Shown piece by piece: positions 1-9,217 of a DNA stretch of 64,000 nt. The position numbers and the translations under genes are program-made. Origin of the DNA: Colwellia sp. 12G3. GTDB lineage: Bacteria; Pseudomonadota; Gammaproteobacteria; Enterobacterales; Alteromonadaceae. Location of the stretch: assembly GCF_002836775.1 (NCBI RefSeq), contig NZ_PJAQ01000068.1, positions 186,001 through 250,000 of the forward strand, read 5' to 3'. The notes beneath the pieces were generated by a model that saw only the letters and a list, made by a program, of their open reading frames with translations, ran no database searches and was not told the DNA's origin. Within the stretch, counting starts at the first letter, position 1. Each line of letters begins with the position of its first letter.

Positions 1-246
1 TGAAATTTGTTTTATTTTATCTAATAAATCACCCGTTACAGGTGGACGTAGCCCTAGCTTTTCTCCTACTTCGTGACACCATAACTCAATGAATAATCGG
101 GCTTTTAATAAACAGCACCCATGATCATTAGAATAGAATTGGTCTACCTCCTGACTTAATCTATATAACTCAAGATGGCTATATTGCAAAAATTTGTAGT
201 TATCTATTTGTTCTGTGGGTGTTGGTAAGTATGATAATTGATTCAT
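1..246 (-). CDS. Partial N-terminus of a DUF4145-like protein, possibly a type I restriction HsdR-type helicase
   Basis: The first 82 codons of a minus-strand gene that runs off the left edge. I translated it by hand from the ATG at 246-244; AGGATC lies just upstream as a weak ribosome site. The visible residues start MNQLSYLPTPTEQ and include the helical stretch LLKARLFIELWCHEVGEKLG. That pattern resembles the DUF4145 domain at the N-terminus of many HsdR-type restriction helicases and some other defence proteins (family knowledge). No catalytic part is visible, so the assignment is tentative. A copy of the recurrent palindrome (312-327) lies 65 bp upstream of the start, so the gene is probably its own transcription unit rather than the tail of the large operon to its right. 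Confidence 0.55.
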   Translation of the reverse strand, partial: MNQLSYLPTPTEQIDNYKFLQYSHLELYRLSQEVDQFYSNDHGCCLLKARLFIELWCHEVGEKLGLRPPVTGDLLDKIKQIS

Positions 247-311
247 ATATGATCCTATTTAATTGTTATTAACTAGGATCACATCATATTGATATTAGAA
301 TATTTTTGACG

Positions 312-327
312 ATAACAAGCTTGTGAA
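312..327. promoter_or_regulatory. Palindrome copy 1 (putative operator)
   Basis: ATAACAAGCTTGTGAA, 14 of 16 positions matching TTCACAAGCTTGTGAA. It lies between the end of the zinc-ribbon gene (341) and the start of the partial gene (246), in promoter position for the latter. Operator function is inferred from recurrence and placement. Confidence 0.55.
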
Positions 328-340
328 GTATAAATTTTCG

Positions 341-2092
341 CTAAGGTATTGAAAATGCGAACCGGCCATCTTTATCTCCCCCATTATTTAATTTAAAGAA
401 GGTATCTTTGTTTTGGTCATGCACCCATACTGAGTTGCATGATCTATCATGGCACTGGCCTTTAAAATATCCACTCGGTTTAGTTACAAATGAGTGTTTA
501 TCACCTTCTTTTCCACAATAAGGACAATGGCGAACAAATGTTGCAATCGCATTTTTCAATTTGATTTTTTCCACAAGTTCTTGATTAGCCTGTTTGATAA
601 TAATATCGGTCTGTTCTTGGGTTAATGGAGTGTAGATTGACTTATTTTCAGATAATGCATGCTCAATAGGAGTTGGTAATTTATCTTGTAACGGCTCAAT
701 AAATATACCTAATAACCATCTCCATACACTTTTCACGATAAGTCTTGAAAGTGCTTCTTTAGCGTGGAGGTTTAAAGGTGATAACTCAACGATTGTACCG
801 AAGGTTTTCAGCACTCTTAGTTGGGGAGAGATAATGAAAGTCTCATCATCATAAGCCTGTGGCAAATCGTTTTCTTGTAATGGTTCTGCATTAATTATAA
901 TCCGCGCAATATCTTGCTGGTTGTGTCGAAATTCGAAACATCCTTGCTGTGGTCTATCTACCTTTATGCTCAAGTTGGAATTAATATCAATACTTGTCAT
1001 GTCGGTATTTGTTTCCCACCCTATATCTGCAAAGATTTGTTTAATAACCGTAGTGACATAATGTGTGTAGTCTAGCTGCCTTTGCTGCTTCATTGCTAAC
1101 ATCTGCTGCGGGTTAAGACGATTTTTGGCGGATACTTTCGACCAGCATCGCCAAATTTCAGCTAACCGTCGGTAATTGTCATCATGAGCTAATATATTGG
1201 TGGCTTTAAGCGCTATTCCTACCTGTAAATTTTTCGGTATTGACCGATAAAGCTCTCCATTTTTCATCTGAATTAATTTAGCGCTATATTGCTGAACAAT
1301 ATCCATTTGATCATGACTTTTCTGTTCTAATTCGCTCACATTAGCAGTTTCATATGCTCGCCCCCAGTCTTTTGATATTTGAATAATGTAGTGATGAATA
1401 TTACTTTGTGCATCAAGCTTCCCAAATTCGGCTATCACATCCAATATTTGTTGGATACGTGCTTGTGCGCCAGACAAGTATCGCAGTAAGTTATCAATTA
1501 ACCGGGCATATACTTTATTTTCATAAATAATGACCTCATCTTCACTGACTTGTCCTTTGAGTTTTTTAGGAATAATCCCCGTGAAAGTGCGTTGCTGCCA
1601 ACATTCAGAATGAGCAACTAGATGCGCTTGATAGTTTGAGGCATAACGCTTCACACGGCTTGTTTCCATGAGCTCAACATCATAACGCATGCTCATTCTA
1701 GGACATTGGTTTATCGTTTGAAATATACCATTACTAAACCCTGACATAATTGCTTTATCTAAATCAGTTGGCGCAATAAACTCAGAGACCTCTGGTGGTA
1801 ATAAGTGACTAAAGTTAACAATCGAATTATCTTCGTATTTTTCAGTAATATTCGCAATCGCATCAAAAGTTATATTTAATGCTTCGTCATTGTTTATTTT
1901 ATCTTTCTCGGTTTGATTCCGTTCATCTTGATTGAAGAACATGTCAATATCGCCCTGATGATAAGCTCCACTGCCATCATCAAATAGAATGACTTCCTGT
2001 TTGCCATCCATCAGAGTATAAAGCCCCGATGCTATAGTTATGCCTTTGTCACATTGCATTAACTCGCCACTTAGGCGTGAAAATAGCTGCAT
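341..2092 (-). CDS. Zinc-ribbon protein, last gene of the kinase/helicase/McrB operon
   Basis: 583 aa, not recognised as a named family. The C-terminus (about residues 530-570) has a four-cysteine zinc-ribbon pattern, HCPYCGKEG followed by CHDRSCNSVW, which suggests nucleic-acid or protein binding. The rest looks like a globular helical protein with no transmembrane segment. Its ATG shares one base with the stop of the McrB-like gene upstream (TAATG), so translation is probably coupled and the two products may form a complex. In McrBC-type systems the second gene often supplies the nuclease, but I see no PD-(D/E)xK motif here, so a nuclease role is not supported. It is the last gene of a seven-gene operon starting at 11990. 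Confidence 0.75.
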   Translation of the reverse strand: MQLFSRLSGELMQCDKGITIASGLYTLMDGKQEVILFDDGSGAYHQGDIDMFFNQDERNQTEKDKINNDEALNITFDAIANITEKYEDNSIVNFSHLLPPEVSEFIAPTDLDKAIMSGFSNGIFQTINQCPRMSMRYDVELMETSRVKRYASNYQAHLVAHSECWQQRTFTGIIPKKLKGQVSEDEVIIYENKVYARLIDNLLRYLSGAQARIQQILDVIAEFGKLDAQSNIHHYIIQISKDWGRAYETANVSELEQKSHDQMDIVQQYSAKLIQMKNGELYRSIPKNLQVGIALKATNILAHDDNYRRLAEIWRCWSKVSAKNRLNPQQMLAMKQQRQLDYTHYVTTVIKQIFADIGWETNTDMTSIDINSNLSIKVDRPQQGCFEFRHNQQDIARIIINAEPLQENDLPQAYDDETFIISPQLRVLKTFGTIVELSPLNLHAKEALSRLIVKSVWRWLLGIFIEPLQDKLPTPIEHALSENKSIYTPLTQEQTDIIIKQANQELVEKIKLKNAIATFVRHCPYCGKEGDKHSFVTKPSGYFKGQCHDRSCNSVWVHDQNKDTFFKLNNGGDKDGRFAFSIP

Positions 2093-4449
2093 TAAAAAAC
2101 ACCTTCTGCTTTAATCTCGGTTTCCGTCATTAATATGTGTGAAGATTCATCACAATCATTATCCAGCAGGGTTTCTAAAGCTATGAGTAACTTGTCTAGT
2201 TTTGTTTGAGATATATCAAAACGATCCAACACTTTGCCTTTACGAAGTACACGAGTGATTAGAAGATGTTCAAGTGCTTTAATCGCTTCACCACCACAAT
2301 CAATATAAACAGCAATAAACCGTAGAGCTTGAGTTTCAAATCGATTACCCCAGCCTATGCCAAAATCATTTTCTAATACCTTAGTAAATTCCGACTCTTT
2401 GAGTTTCGTTAGTAACTTGTTCACTTCATTTTTATTCTGTGATACTGCTTTGTCAAAGAGATCTCTGACAGATTGAATATCAATGGTCCCTTTAACTACT
2501 TTATTGTGTTTCCAGCCTTCGGGTTTATGCTGACGTTTAAGTTCCATCATAAATGAACGATCATGGGTTTTGTCTGCAAATTCAAACGTTGTTTCGTCAT
2601 GATTAGCTGTACCCATAAACCAGGTATTACTTGCCAATGGTATTTTACGATCTTCAACAAAGTATTTCGGGGGACTAGCAACACTTGAGTCCATCAATAC
2701 TATATTTCGTTCACCATCGCGCATTTCTATGGCGGATAGAAACTCAGCAAAGTATTGCTCAGGGCGAGAAAGATTCATCTCATCAAGTAAAATAATATTA
2801 AACCGATTTTTGTAACTCGGGGTATGCGCTTGATATAGTCCTTGTAAGCATTCTTTTTCATAATAGCGCTTTTCAAAGGCATTAAAATGACCTAATAAAT
2901 CATCTCTGTCGCGCCAGCCAGCTTGTACAGGAACAGTTGTTACATGACCACCAACAGCTTTAGCAAAGGCCTTTACCAAGCTAGTTTTACCTGTACCTGA
3001 TATCCCTTCAAAGACATGCAATTGACTCATGGCAAGGCCCGCCACAAATTTACGAAGATCATTGATATCATAATAAAGCGTGACATCTTTTTCAGCGGTA
3101 GCAATTCTATGCTGTAGCTCTTCGGTAAATTCACTTAATGAAGAGATAGCTGTTGTAGCTACAGGCTCTGCAAACTTTCTATCCATTTTGGTGAGTTCAC
3201 TAAAGGCTTGCTGTGACTGTTGTTTGTCTATGAGGTCATCTAAGGTAGCTTTAAGGCTATCGATGGATACTTTGAGTGTTTTATTATGCAATTCTAATGT
3301 ATCGTTTTGTGCTTTAAGTTCGAGTTTTTCACGAATACTTAGCTGGTTTTTTCGAGCCTTAGCTTGAGCTTCACCTAATTCTTGACGCATTATTTCTAAC
3401 TCTCCAGTTTTTTCTTCAGCGATATCTTTGTAGTGCTCAAGATCATCTTCAAGATCAGTCTCAGAGCGTCCTTTAAGTTTTGAACGGGCTTCTTTTAATT
3501 CTTGCTCAACATTGTCAAGATACTCTAATACATCATTAGGATCCGAAAATTCACGCATCTTAGCTGCGCGTTCTAATTCATAAAATCCGGCTATCTTTTG
3601 TTGCAGCTGTTTAAATTTATCGAGATCTCGTTGACGGTGTGTTTCAAGTAATTCAATTTTTTGTTCTAGCTGTTGCTCTTTAAATTTAAACTCATGGGCT
3701 AACTCTTGTTGTAAAGCCTGTGCTGTTAATTTTTGTTGATTTAACTGTTCATTAAATTGAAATTTCGCTGTATTTAATTCTATTTGATCTTCTTTTAATT
3801 GTTGCTGTAATTGCTCAAAGGAATGCCTTTGTGCATTTAAATTTTCAATTTCATTAGACAGCTTAGATTGTAATTGATCTTGAAAACCTGCTGCTTGTTG
3901 GCGCTGATGTGAAATTAAATCAACGTCACTTTTAAGCTTCTGCTGTTCTAGCGCACTTATATTTTGCTGCAGTTCGTTAAAGCTCTGCTTCATTGAGGCA
4001 ACTGATGCTTGGCGTTCACTCACAAATCCAGCTTGTGCGTTGGCTTCACGTTCTATTAACTGCGCTTCAATGTCGGCACACTCTCTTTCGCGCTTTAGCA
4101 ACAATTCTGAATTTTTTTCTATGACTTGCCGTGTTTGCGTTAACGCCTTATCTTCTTCCATTATGCGTTGTTTACGAGCATCAAATATCGTAACGTCTTT
4201 TTGAAGGTCTTGCTGTTTACTGGTTAACTCAGCTTGACTCTTCTCATTGTCGGTAATCGATTTGTTAAGGCTCGTTATTAATTCTGATAATTGGGTATCT
4301 TGTTCTGCATTAAGCTTGTTTTCAAGCTCGGGATCTAAGTCTATGTCCGCCTTATTAAATAAGCCCTTTAACAAACCCGATGGTTTGACAGAATGATTTG
4401 ATACTGCTGGAGCACCCGTTGATTTTTTATTCTTTTTTCCTTTAGCCAT
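2092..4449 (-). CDS. Coiled-coil McrB-like AAA+ ATPase
   Basis: 785 aa from the ATG at 4449, chosen over the upstream TTG at 4464 because GGAA lies 9 nt before it. A Lys-rich N-terminus is followed by a very long Gln/Glu/Lys-rich coiled coil (about residues 45-420). The C-terminal AAA+ domain has Walker A GISGTGKTSLVKA, Walker B IILLDEMNLSRPEQYF and sensor-type WFMGTANHDETT; the DEMNLSRPEQ block is typical of the McrB/dynein-like AAA branch (family knowledge). McrB proteins are usually GTPases driving a nuclease, but no McrC was seen. Start and stop overlap the neighbouring genes by a few bases. The coiled coil may serve as a long assembly or sensing rod (inference). Confidence 0.85.
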   Translation of the reverse strand: MAKGKKNKKSTGAPAVSNHSVKPSGLLKGLFNKADIDLDPELENKLNAEQDTQLSELITSLNKSITDNEKSQAELTSKQQDLQKDVTIFDARKQRIMEEDKALTQTRQVIEKNSELLLKRERECADIEAQLIEREANAQAGFVSERQASVASMKQSFNELQQNISALEQQKLKSDVDLISHQRQQAAGFQDQLQSKLSNEIENLNAQRHSFEQLQQQLKEDQIELNTAKFQFNEQLNQQKLTAQALQQELAHEFKFKEQQLEQKIELLETHRQRDLDKFKQLQQKIAGFYELERAAKMREFSDPNDVLEYLDNVEQELKEARSKLKGRSETDLEDDLEHYKDIAEEKTGELEIMRQELGEAQAKARKNQLSIREKLELKAQNDTLELHNKTLKVSIDSLKATLDDLIDKQQSQQAFSELTKMDRKFAEPVATTAISSLSEFTEELQHRIATAEKDVTLYYDINDLRKFVAGLAMSQLHVFEGISGTGKTSLVKAFAKAVGGHVTTVPVQAGWRDRDDLLGHFNAFEKRYYEKECLQGLYQAHTPSYKNRFNIILLDEMNLSRPEQYFAEFLSAIEMRDGERNIVLMDSSVASPPKYFVEDRKIPLASNTWFMGTANHDETTFEFADKTHDRSFMMELKRQHKPEGWKHNKVVKGTIDIQSVRDLFDKAVSQNKNEVNKLLTKLKESEFTKVLENDFGIGWGNRFETQALRFIAVYIDCGGEAIKALEHLLITRVLRKGKVLDRFDISQTKLDKLLIALETLLDNDCDESSHILMTETEIKAEGVF

Positions 4450-5914
4450 TTTTTTCAATTCCAATAAATAATTTGTTTAAAAAAGTGTCGATCAAACCTA
4501 CAGCGTTATTAACTGTTGTTATTGAGACATTGGGGGGGGATTTGTGCGCACAATCGTCACGTAAAAAAGTTAACGCGTAGAAGCGCTTAAAATATGTTTG
4601 ATCATCAAGCAGAAACTTTAATGGATGCTGACGATGATTACCCATTGATATAAAAATGGCGACAAGCTGTGCCCTAAGCGAACTATTTTTCCCTTTCGCT
4701 GCACTAAATATTTTTGAGGGTTGAACCTTAGTAGACTGGTTTAACATATCTACTGACATGCCTGTCGCTTCTGCTATCAAATGTTTAATGATCTCAGTAC
4801 CATTTTTAGTTTGTGGTTTGGGTAATTCGTAAGGGTTTTCTAACACATAGTCTTTCAAAACCTGCGTACAAACGACTTCGAGAACCTGTCCACAGCTAAC
4901 AATTAATTTTGTTTTAGTGCTGTTATGAGGCGATTTTTCATGAGAAATCCTTTCATGTGCTTCAAACATTTCAAAAAGAGCATCAGTTAACCCAGGTGTT
5001 TTTTTTGCGTTAGGGTATTTAACTAACACTGTAAAGTTAGCTTTTTCTGAAAAATTTAAACAAGCTTCTTCATAATCCATTTTCGCATTACCTACATCAA
5101 GTGCTGCAAGTGCAAATTGGCCTAACGCTTTATTAGACTTACATCCTTGTTGAAATAATTCTTTCATCCATGTTGCTTTAGTTGAAATACCAAAGGGATC
5201 ATATAACGTCCATTCAAAACTCGTTTGAGTATCACCCCAAACAGTTAAGTAAGCGGGTGTTGCACCTTGCGGTGCGAGCGTTAGTCTGTCAACTTTAGAC
5301 TGTTCCGGCTGCCATTCATCGTTATCACGGGTGTTTTTGGCAATATAAATAGCCTCTTGAAAATCAGTCGAAATTGACCTCAAGTCCTCTTCGTTTGGTG
5401 GCATTGATTCAATACTTCTTGAAGCAATAACAAAAGGCACTGACACATAATCACTCGATCGCTTAAATTTAAATTTAAGCCTGTCCGAGTTATTAATTGA
5501 ATATATTTCTTCAAGATTAAAACACACTCTTGGTAACCATTGATGGGTAATTGCACACTGGAATACATAGGCAGTAGTTAAACTAGCATTTACCTCATCA
5601 TCGAGTATTTTAGTACCGCTTTCTGTCACTTGCCCTTTTTCAGTTAACCAGCCATTAGGTATAAGCTGCGCGGTGATAATATAGCTTACCATGTCAGTTT
5701 CTAGCCCTAACCAGTTAGCTATATCTTCATTTTTTAAATTACGTTTATCTGAAACATTAAATAGTTGTAAAATTGTTTTTTCAAATATGTTTAGCTCTCT
5801 TCCTTTTGGACTATTGGTATACACCTGCCACATATGCACTGGCCATAACATCGACTTGGCATCATAGTCTGGCTGCTTTGTTTGTAAAAAATAAGTATTA
5901 GCGAACACAGCCAT
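4442..5914 (-). CDS. Unknown protein with C-terminal HEPN-like motif
   Basis: 490 aa from the ATG at 5914 (MAVFANTYFLQ), preferred over the upstream ATG at 5983 because AAGGAG directly precedes it; the gap is only 3 nt. Residues about 40-110 look like a winged-helix-type segment. Near the C-terminus, FLRDDCAHKSP has the R-x4-H arrangement typical of HEPN ribonucleases, where Arg and His form the active site (family knowledge); it sits between predicted helices as in HEPN folds. An RNase effector role is inference from that motif and the operon. The gene overlaps the helicase gene's 3' end by 17 bp and the McrB-like gene by 8 bp. Confidence 0.7.
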   Translation of the reverse strand: MAVFANTYFLQTKQPDYDAKSMLWPVHMWQVYTNSPKGRELNIFEKTILQLFNVSDKRNLKNEDIANWLGLETDMVSYIITAQLIPNGWLTEKGQVTESGTKILDDEVNASLTTAYVFQCAITHQWLPRVCFNLEEIYSINNSDRLKFKFKRSSDYVSVPFVIASRSIESMPPNEEDLRSISTDFQEAIYIAKNTRDNDEWQPEQSKVDRLTLAPQGATPAYLTVWGDTQTSFEWTLYDPFGISTKATWMKELFQQGCKSNKALGQFALAALDVGNAKMDYEEACLNFSEKANFTVLVKYPNAKKTPGLTDALFEMFEAHERISHEKSPHNSTKTKLIVSCGQVLEVVCTQVLKDYVLENPYELPKPQTKNGTEIIKHLIAEATGMSVDMLNQSTKVQPSKIFSAAKGKNSSLRAQLVAIFISMGNHRQHPLKFLLDDQTYFKRFYALTFLRDDCAHKSPPNVSITTVNNAVGLIDTFLNKLFIGIEKNG

Positions 5915-8900
5915 GCTCTCCTTGACATAATTGATAAAATGCATTGAAACCTGGCAATACTTGCTGCTTCGTTCCATCTTCAAATTCGGTTGTTTCCGCT
6001 AACTCAGGATTGGTGAGTGATTTGTCACCAACAACTATTAATAACCGTTTTTGCCTACTCATGGCGACATTGATACGATTTATAATTCTTAAAAAACCAA
6101 GCTGCTTATTAATATCGTCACTATTAAATGAAGTACCTGATCGCCAAGATCTCACTGTGGACAGTAAAACAACATCAAATTCTTTCCCCTGAAACGCATC
6201 GACTGAACCAACACGAAAACGTTCATCACCATTAGATAGCTGGTCATAACCTGTAGCAGGCTCATACTCGTCAAAGGTCTTTTTCATTATTCCTTTATCG
6301 ACCATAAGGTCTTGTATCCGATCACGCTGTGCGGAATAAAAGGTAATAATCCCAACTGACAAATCAGGACGTTTGTTTAGAATATTAGCCGCTTCTTGGG
6401 CGACAATAACAGCTTCACATTGACGATATTTGGAACCATTTAATTCGTTCATTTTCCCTGACTTTTTATCAACATCTAACCAAGCAGCTAATTTCCCTTC
6501 ATAATTAGGCACATCCAACGGAAAGTCCTTATCTTTTAAACCAGACTTAACAGCCGGTAAACCTGCCGATTCATAAAATTCTTTACTGTGGAATGCACCA
6601 AGCACCGGGTGCATTCGAAACTGAGTATCTAGCATCACAACTCGCTTTGGCCCACCCTCGTTCTCAAATTTTGTTAAATCATGATATAGCCGCTCAAATA
6701 AACTTTGCTTGAGTAATTCATGACCAGTGATTTCTATTTCATTTTTGTCATGCAGCTCTTTCTCAACTTGGGGTTCAAGCATATGTGGTAATTGCTTATG
6801 GTCGCCCACCAGCACTATGCGCGTTCTTGCCATAGCCATAGGTATCATTAGATCAAGTGGATTAGCACGAGCAGCCTCGTCAAGGATCACGGAATCAAAC
6901 TTGATATTTTCACTTTGTTCAACTGATTTAAGTGAAACCATTTTGTCACCAGCCGCTTGCTGACAAGTTGCACCGAGTACCGTAACGTATTCTGCAATTG
7001 ATCGTTCGACTACGGAGGGTTGATTGCGTAGTGTCTCTATATATTGCTGTCGAAAATATAGTTTCCCTAACGTAGGGTTGTTAGTGAGTGTCAGCTCCAG
7101 GTCTTCTTGTAACAGTTCTAAATTATCAATCTCTTTTTCTGTCACATGACGTGCACCTGGTATCACATAAGGTGATTTTAAACCTTCTAGTAAACCTTGT
7201 TTAACTGATTCGTATTGTGAGGAACTAGCGTCATCATTTATTAGCGCTTTTATTTTTTTGGCGTACTCTTGGGTTTCCTCTAATGTCTCTAAGGTTTGTA
7301 ACAAGCTCTTCGCTCGTAACAAGCCATCATCATTAAATGCGATATCGGTTGTTCTTACCCCTCTAACTTTACGATATAGTAATGTTATTTGTTCTTTAGA
7401 TAGATTAAGACAAGGCAAGCTTGAAAACCTTTCAGTTAAAGCATCAATACCATCTAGAATTGATGCTTTGATATTAAAGCCATAATCAATTTGCCACTCA
7501 TTAAGTTTTTTTCTTAACGATAATAACAAGAATTTATGGTCGCTCGGAGTAGTGGCAAGACGAATTGATAATACAAGCTCATTGATTGACTCAAATAATT
7601 TATATTCTGAAAACTTTTGTAACTCATAGCTAATATTCGGATTTAAGCTTTCAATACGCTGCTGGGTCCACTGTGATATTCCCGAACCCGAGTTTCTATT
7701 TCTTTCTCTTCCTCCTACTTTTAATGCGGGTAATCCAAACACTCCCGATCTGTCTACAACGTTAGTTACGGCATCATGCTGATAGCTACTGAGTAACACT
7801 TGATGTTGAATCGGCGAACCAAATTTATCTCCTTCTTCAGCTATACGTTGTTGTAATGCAGAGATAACTTGTGTTTTCCCAGTTCCGGGTGGTCCGATAA
7901 TTAAAGCTATATCCGGTGTATTTAACGCTATTTTTAGTGCTTTCTCTTGTTGCCTAGTAGGGTCACTCTTAAAGCGCGCTTTAGCTTTTTTTGATAATGC
8001 CTTAATACGTTTAGGTCTTTGCTGTGGAGGCTGTAGCCCTTCAAAAATATGTTTAATTTGGGGCAATGGATTATTGCCTTGGCGGAGAGAATTGAACGCT
8101 GACATTTTACGTTCTTGTGCGGTTTTAATACCATTAAGAGATATATAGATTACCCCCTTACTCGGTGGCCTTTCTTTGAGAGTTCCTTCTAACACGCCAT
8201 TAGTAAATTTCAATTCTTTTAACCAATTAGGCTTTCCACCTTGTTTCGCTGATAAATTTAACGATTGAGCAACATCAGTTAAATAGTCTGGTGCGTCTTC
8301 AGCTACCTGCAACTCTAAGTTATCAATGTTGAATCGTTCACCTATGTTCTCTAATTCAGCTTTATATTTATCGAGAAAATTATTAATTGGAGCTTCGCCT
8401 AAAACAAATCGATATCGAATTTTTTCATCCGTGATAGATTCACAATCACAATAAGATAAAAATCCAGCAGACTTGGCTATACGAGACGCTTGTTGCCAAT
8501 GAGTTTCTGAATACTTAAGCCATAATTGAAAATAGCTACCATGTTCTTTGGTGTGCTGCTCAAGCATCAATTGCTGCGTTGGTTCATCCACTGCGCTACT
8601 TGAGTTAAATTCGACTAACTGATGTTCACCACAAAACATGGTTAATTTTTCGGGGGTCCTATTTAATGGTATTACGGTGTTGATATACCACGATTTATCA
8701 TTCTTAATAATGTTAGCTGCATATTTTTCACCAATAATTTTAAAACTATCTCCTAGCGCCGTTGCATGAAACTCGCATAACATGGCATTTTGTTGTTGAT
8801 AATTAAAATAGAACGTCTGCTCAAACCACTGTTGTGTTGCCGAAAAGGTAAGTTCGACTCCAGATACTTTTGCTATGGCGCTAATTGAAGATTGGTCAAG

Positions 8901-9212
8901 ATTGATTGTCACTTTTTCAGGGCATAGGTTACGTAAGTACATAAACTTTATGGCAACTGCCGTAGTTTTTTTATAACAAACTACGGCGAGAACAACTTGG
9001 GGATCATTTCTATTCACTGCTTTAGCTAAGGGCAAATGTGAAAATGTTACTTCCTCAAAACAGTCACCTTGCTTAAGGTAGAACAATCCATGATCTTCAA
9101 ATATCTCGACGCTCTCACCGACAAGCCAATTAAATGAAGTTTCTGATGAATTTTCTAATATTAATTCTACAACATCCGACTCTAGTAACTTTGATTCTAA
9201 TAATCTCATCAT
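5898..9212 (-). CDS. Superfamily 1 DNA/RNA helicase (Dna2/Upf1-like)
   Basis: 1104 aa. The N-terminal ~400 residues are not recognised. The helicase core has Walker A LIIGPPGTGKTQVISAL (about residue 440), motif II VILDEAARANPLDLM, motif III VGDHKQLPHML, motif IV-like DTQFRMHPVLG, and motifs V/VI VGSVDAFQGKEFDVVLLS and INVAMSRQKRLLIVVG. This set marks the Upf1/Dna2 branch of SF1 (family knowledge), predicting ATP-driven 5'-3' unwinding of DNA or RNA. About 200 extra residues sit between Walker A and motif II. The start is ATG ATG at 9212/9209, with GAGG just upstream. It follows the kinase stop by 5 bp and is part of the same operon. Confidence 0.9.
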   Translation of the reverse strand: MMRLLESKLLESDVVELILENSSETSFNWLVGESVEIFEDHGLFYLKQGDCFEEVTFSHLPLAKAVNRNDPQVVLAVVCYKKTTAVAIKFMYLRNLCPEKVTINLDQSSISAIAKVSGVELTFSATQQWFEQTFYFNYQQQNAMLCEFHATALGDSFKIIGEKYAANIIKNDKSWYINTVIPLNRTPEKLTMFCGEHQLVEFNSSSAVDEPTQQLMLEQHTKEHGSYFQLWLKYSETHWQQASRIAKSAGFLSYCDCESITDEKIRYRFVLGEAPINNFLDKYKAELENIGERFNIDNLELQVAEDAPDYLTDVAQSLNLSAKQGGKPNWLKELKFTNGVLEGTLKERPPSKGVIYISLNGIKTAQERKMSAFNSLRQGNNPLPQIKHIFEGLQPPQQRPKRIKALSKKAKARFKSDPTRQQEKALKIALNTPDIALIIGPPGTGKTQVISALQQRIAEEGDKFGSPIQHQVLLSSYQHDAVTNVVDRSGVFGLPALKVGGRERNRNSGSGISQWTQQRIESLNPNISYELQKFSEYKLFESINELVLSIRLATTPSDHKFLLLSLRKKLNEWQIDYGFNIKASILDGIDALTERFSSLPCLNLSKEQITLLYRKVRGVRTTDIAFNDDGLLRAKSLLQTLETLEETQEYAKKIKALINDDASSSQYESVKQGLLEGLKSPYVIPGARHVTEKEIDNLELLQEDLELTLTNNPTLGKLYFRQQYIETLRNQPSVVERSIAEYVTVLGATCQQAAGDKMVSLKSVEQSENIKFDSVILDEAARANPLDLMIPMAMARTRIVLVGDHKQLPHMLEPQVEKELHDKNEIEITGHELLKQSLFERLYHDLTKFENEGGPKRVVMLDTQFRMHPVLGAFHSKEFYESAGLPAVKSGLKDKDFPLDVPNYEGKLAAWLDVDKKSGKMNELNGSKYRQCEAVIVAQEAANILNKRPDLSVGIITFYSAQRDRIQDLMVDKGIMKKTFDEYEPATGYDQLSNGDERFRVGSVDAFQGKEFDVVLLSTVRSWRSGTSFNSDDINKQLGFLRIINRINVAMSRQKRLLIVVGDKSLTNPELAETTEFEDGTKQQVLPGFNAFYQLCQGEHGCVR

Positions 9213-9217
9213 TTACC

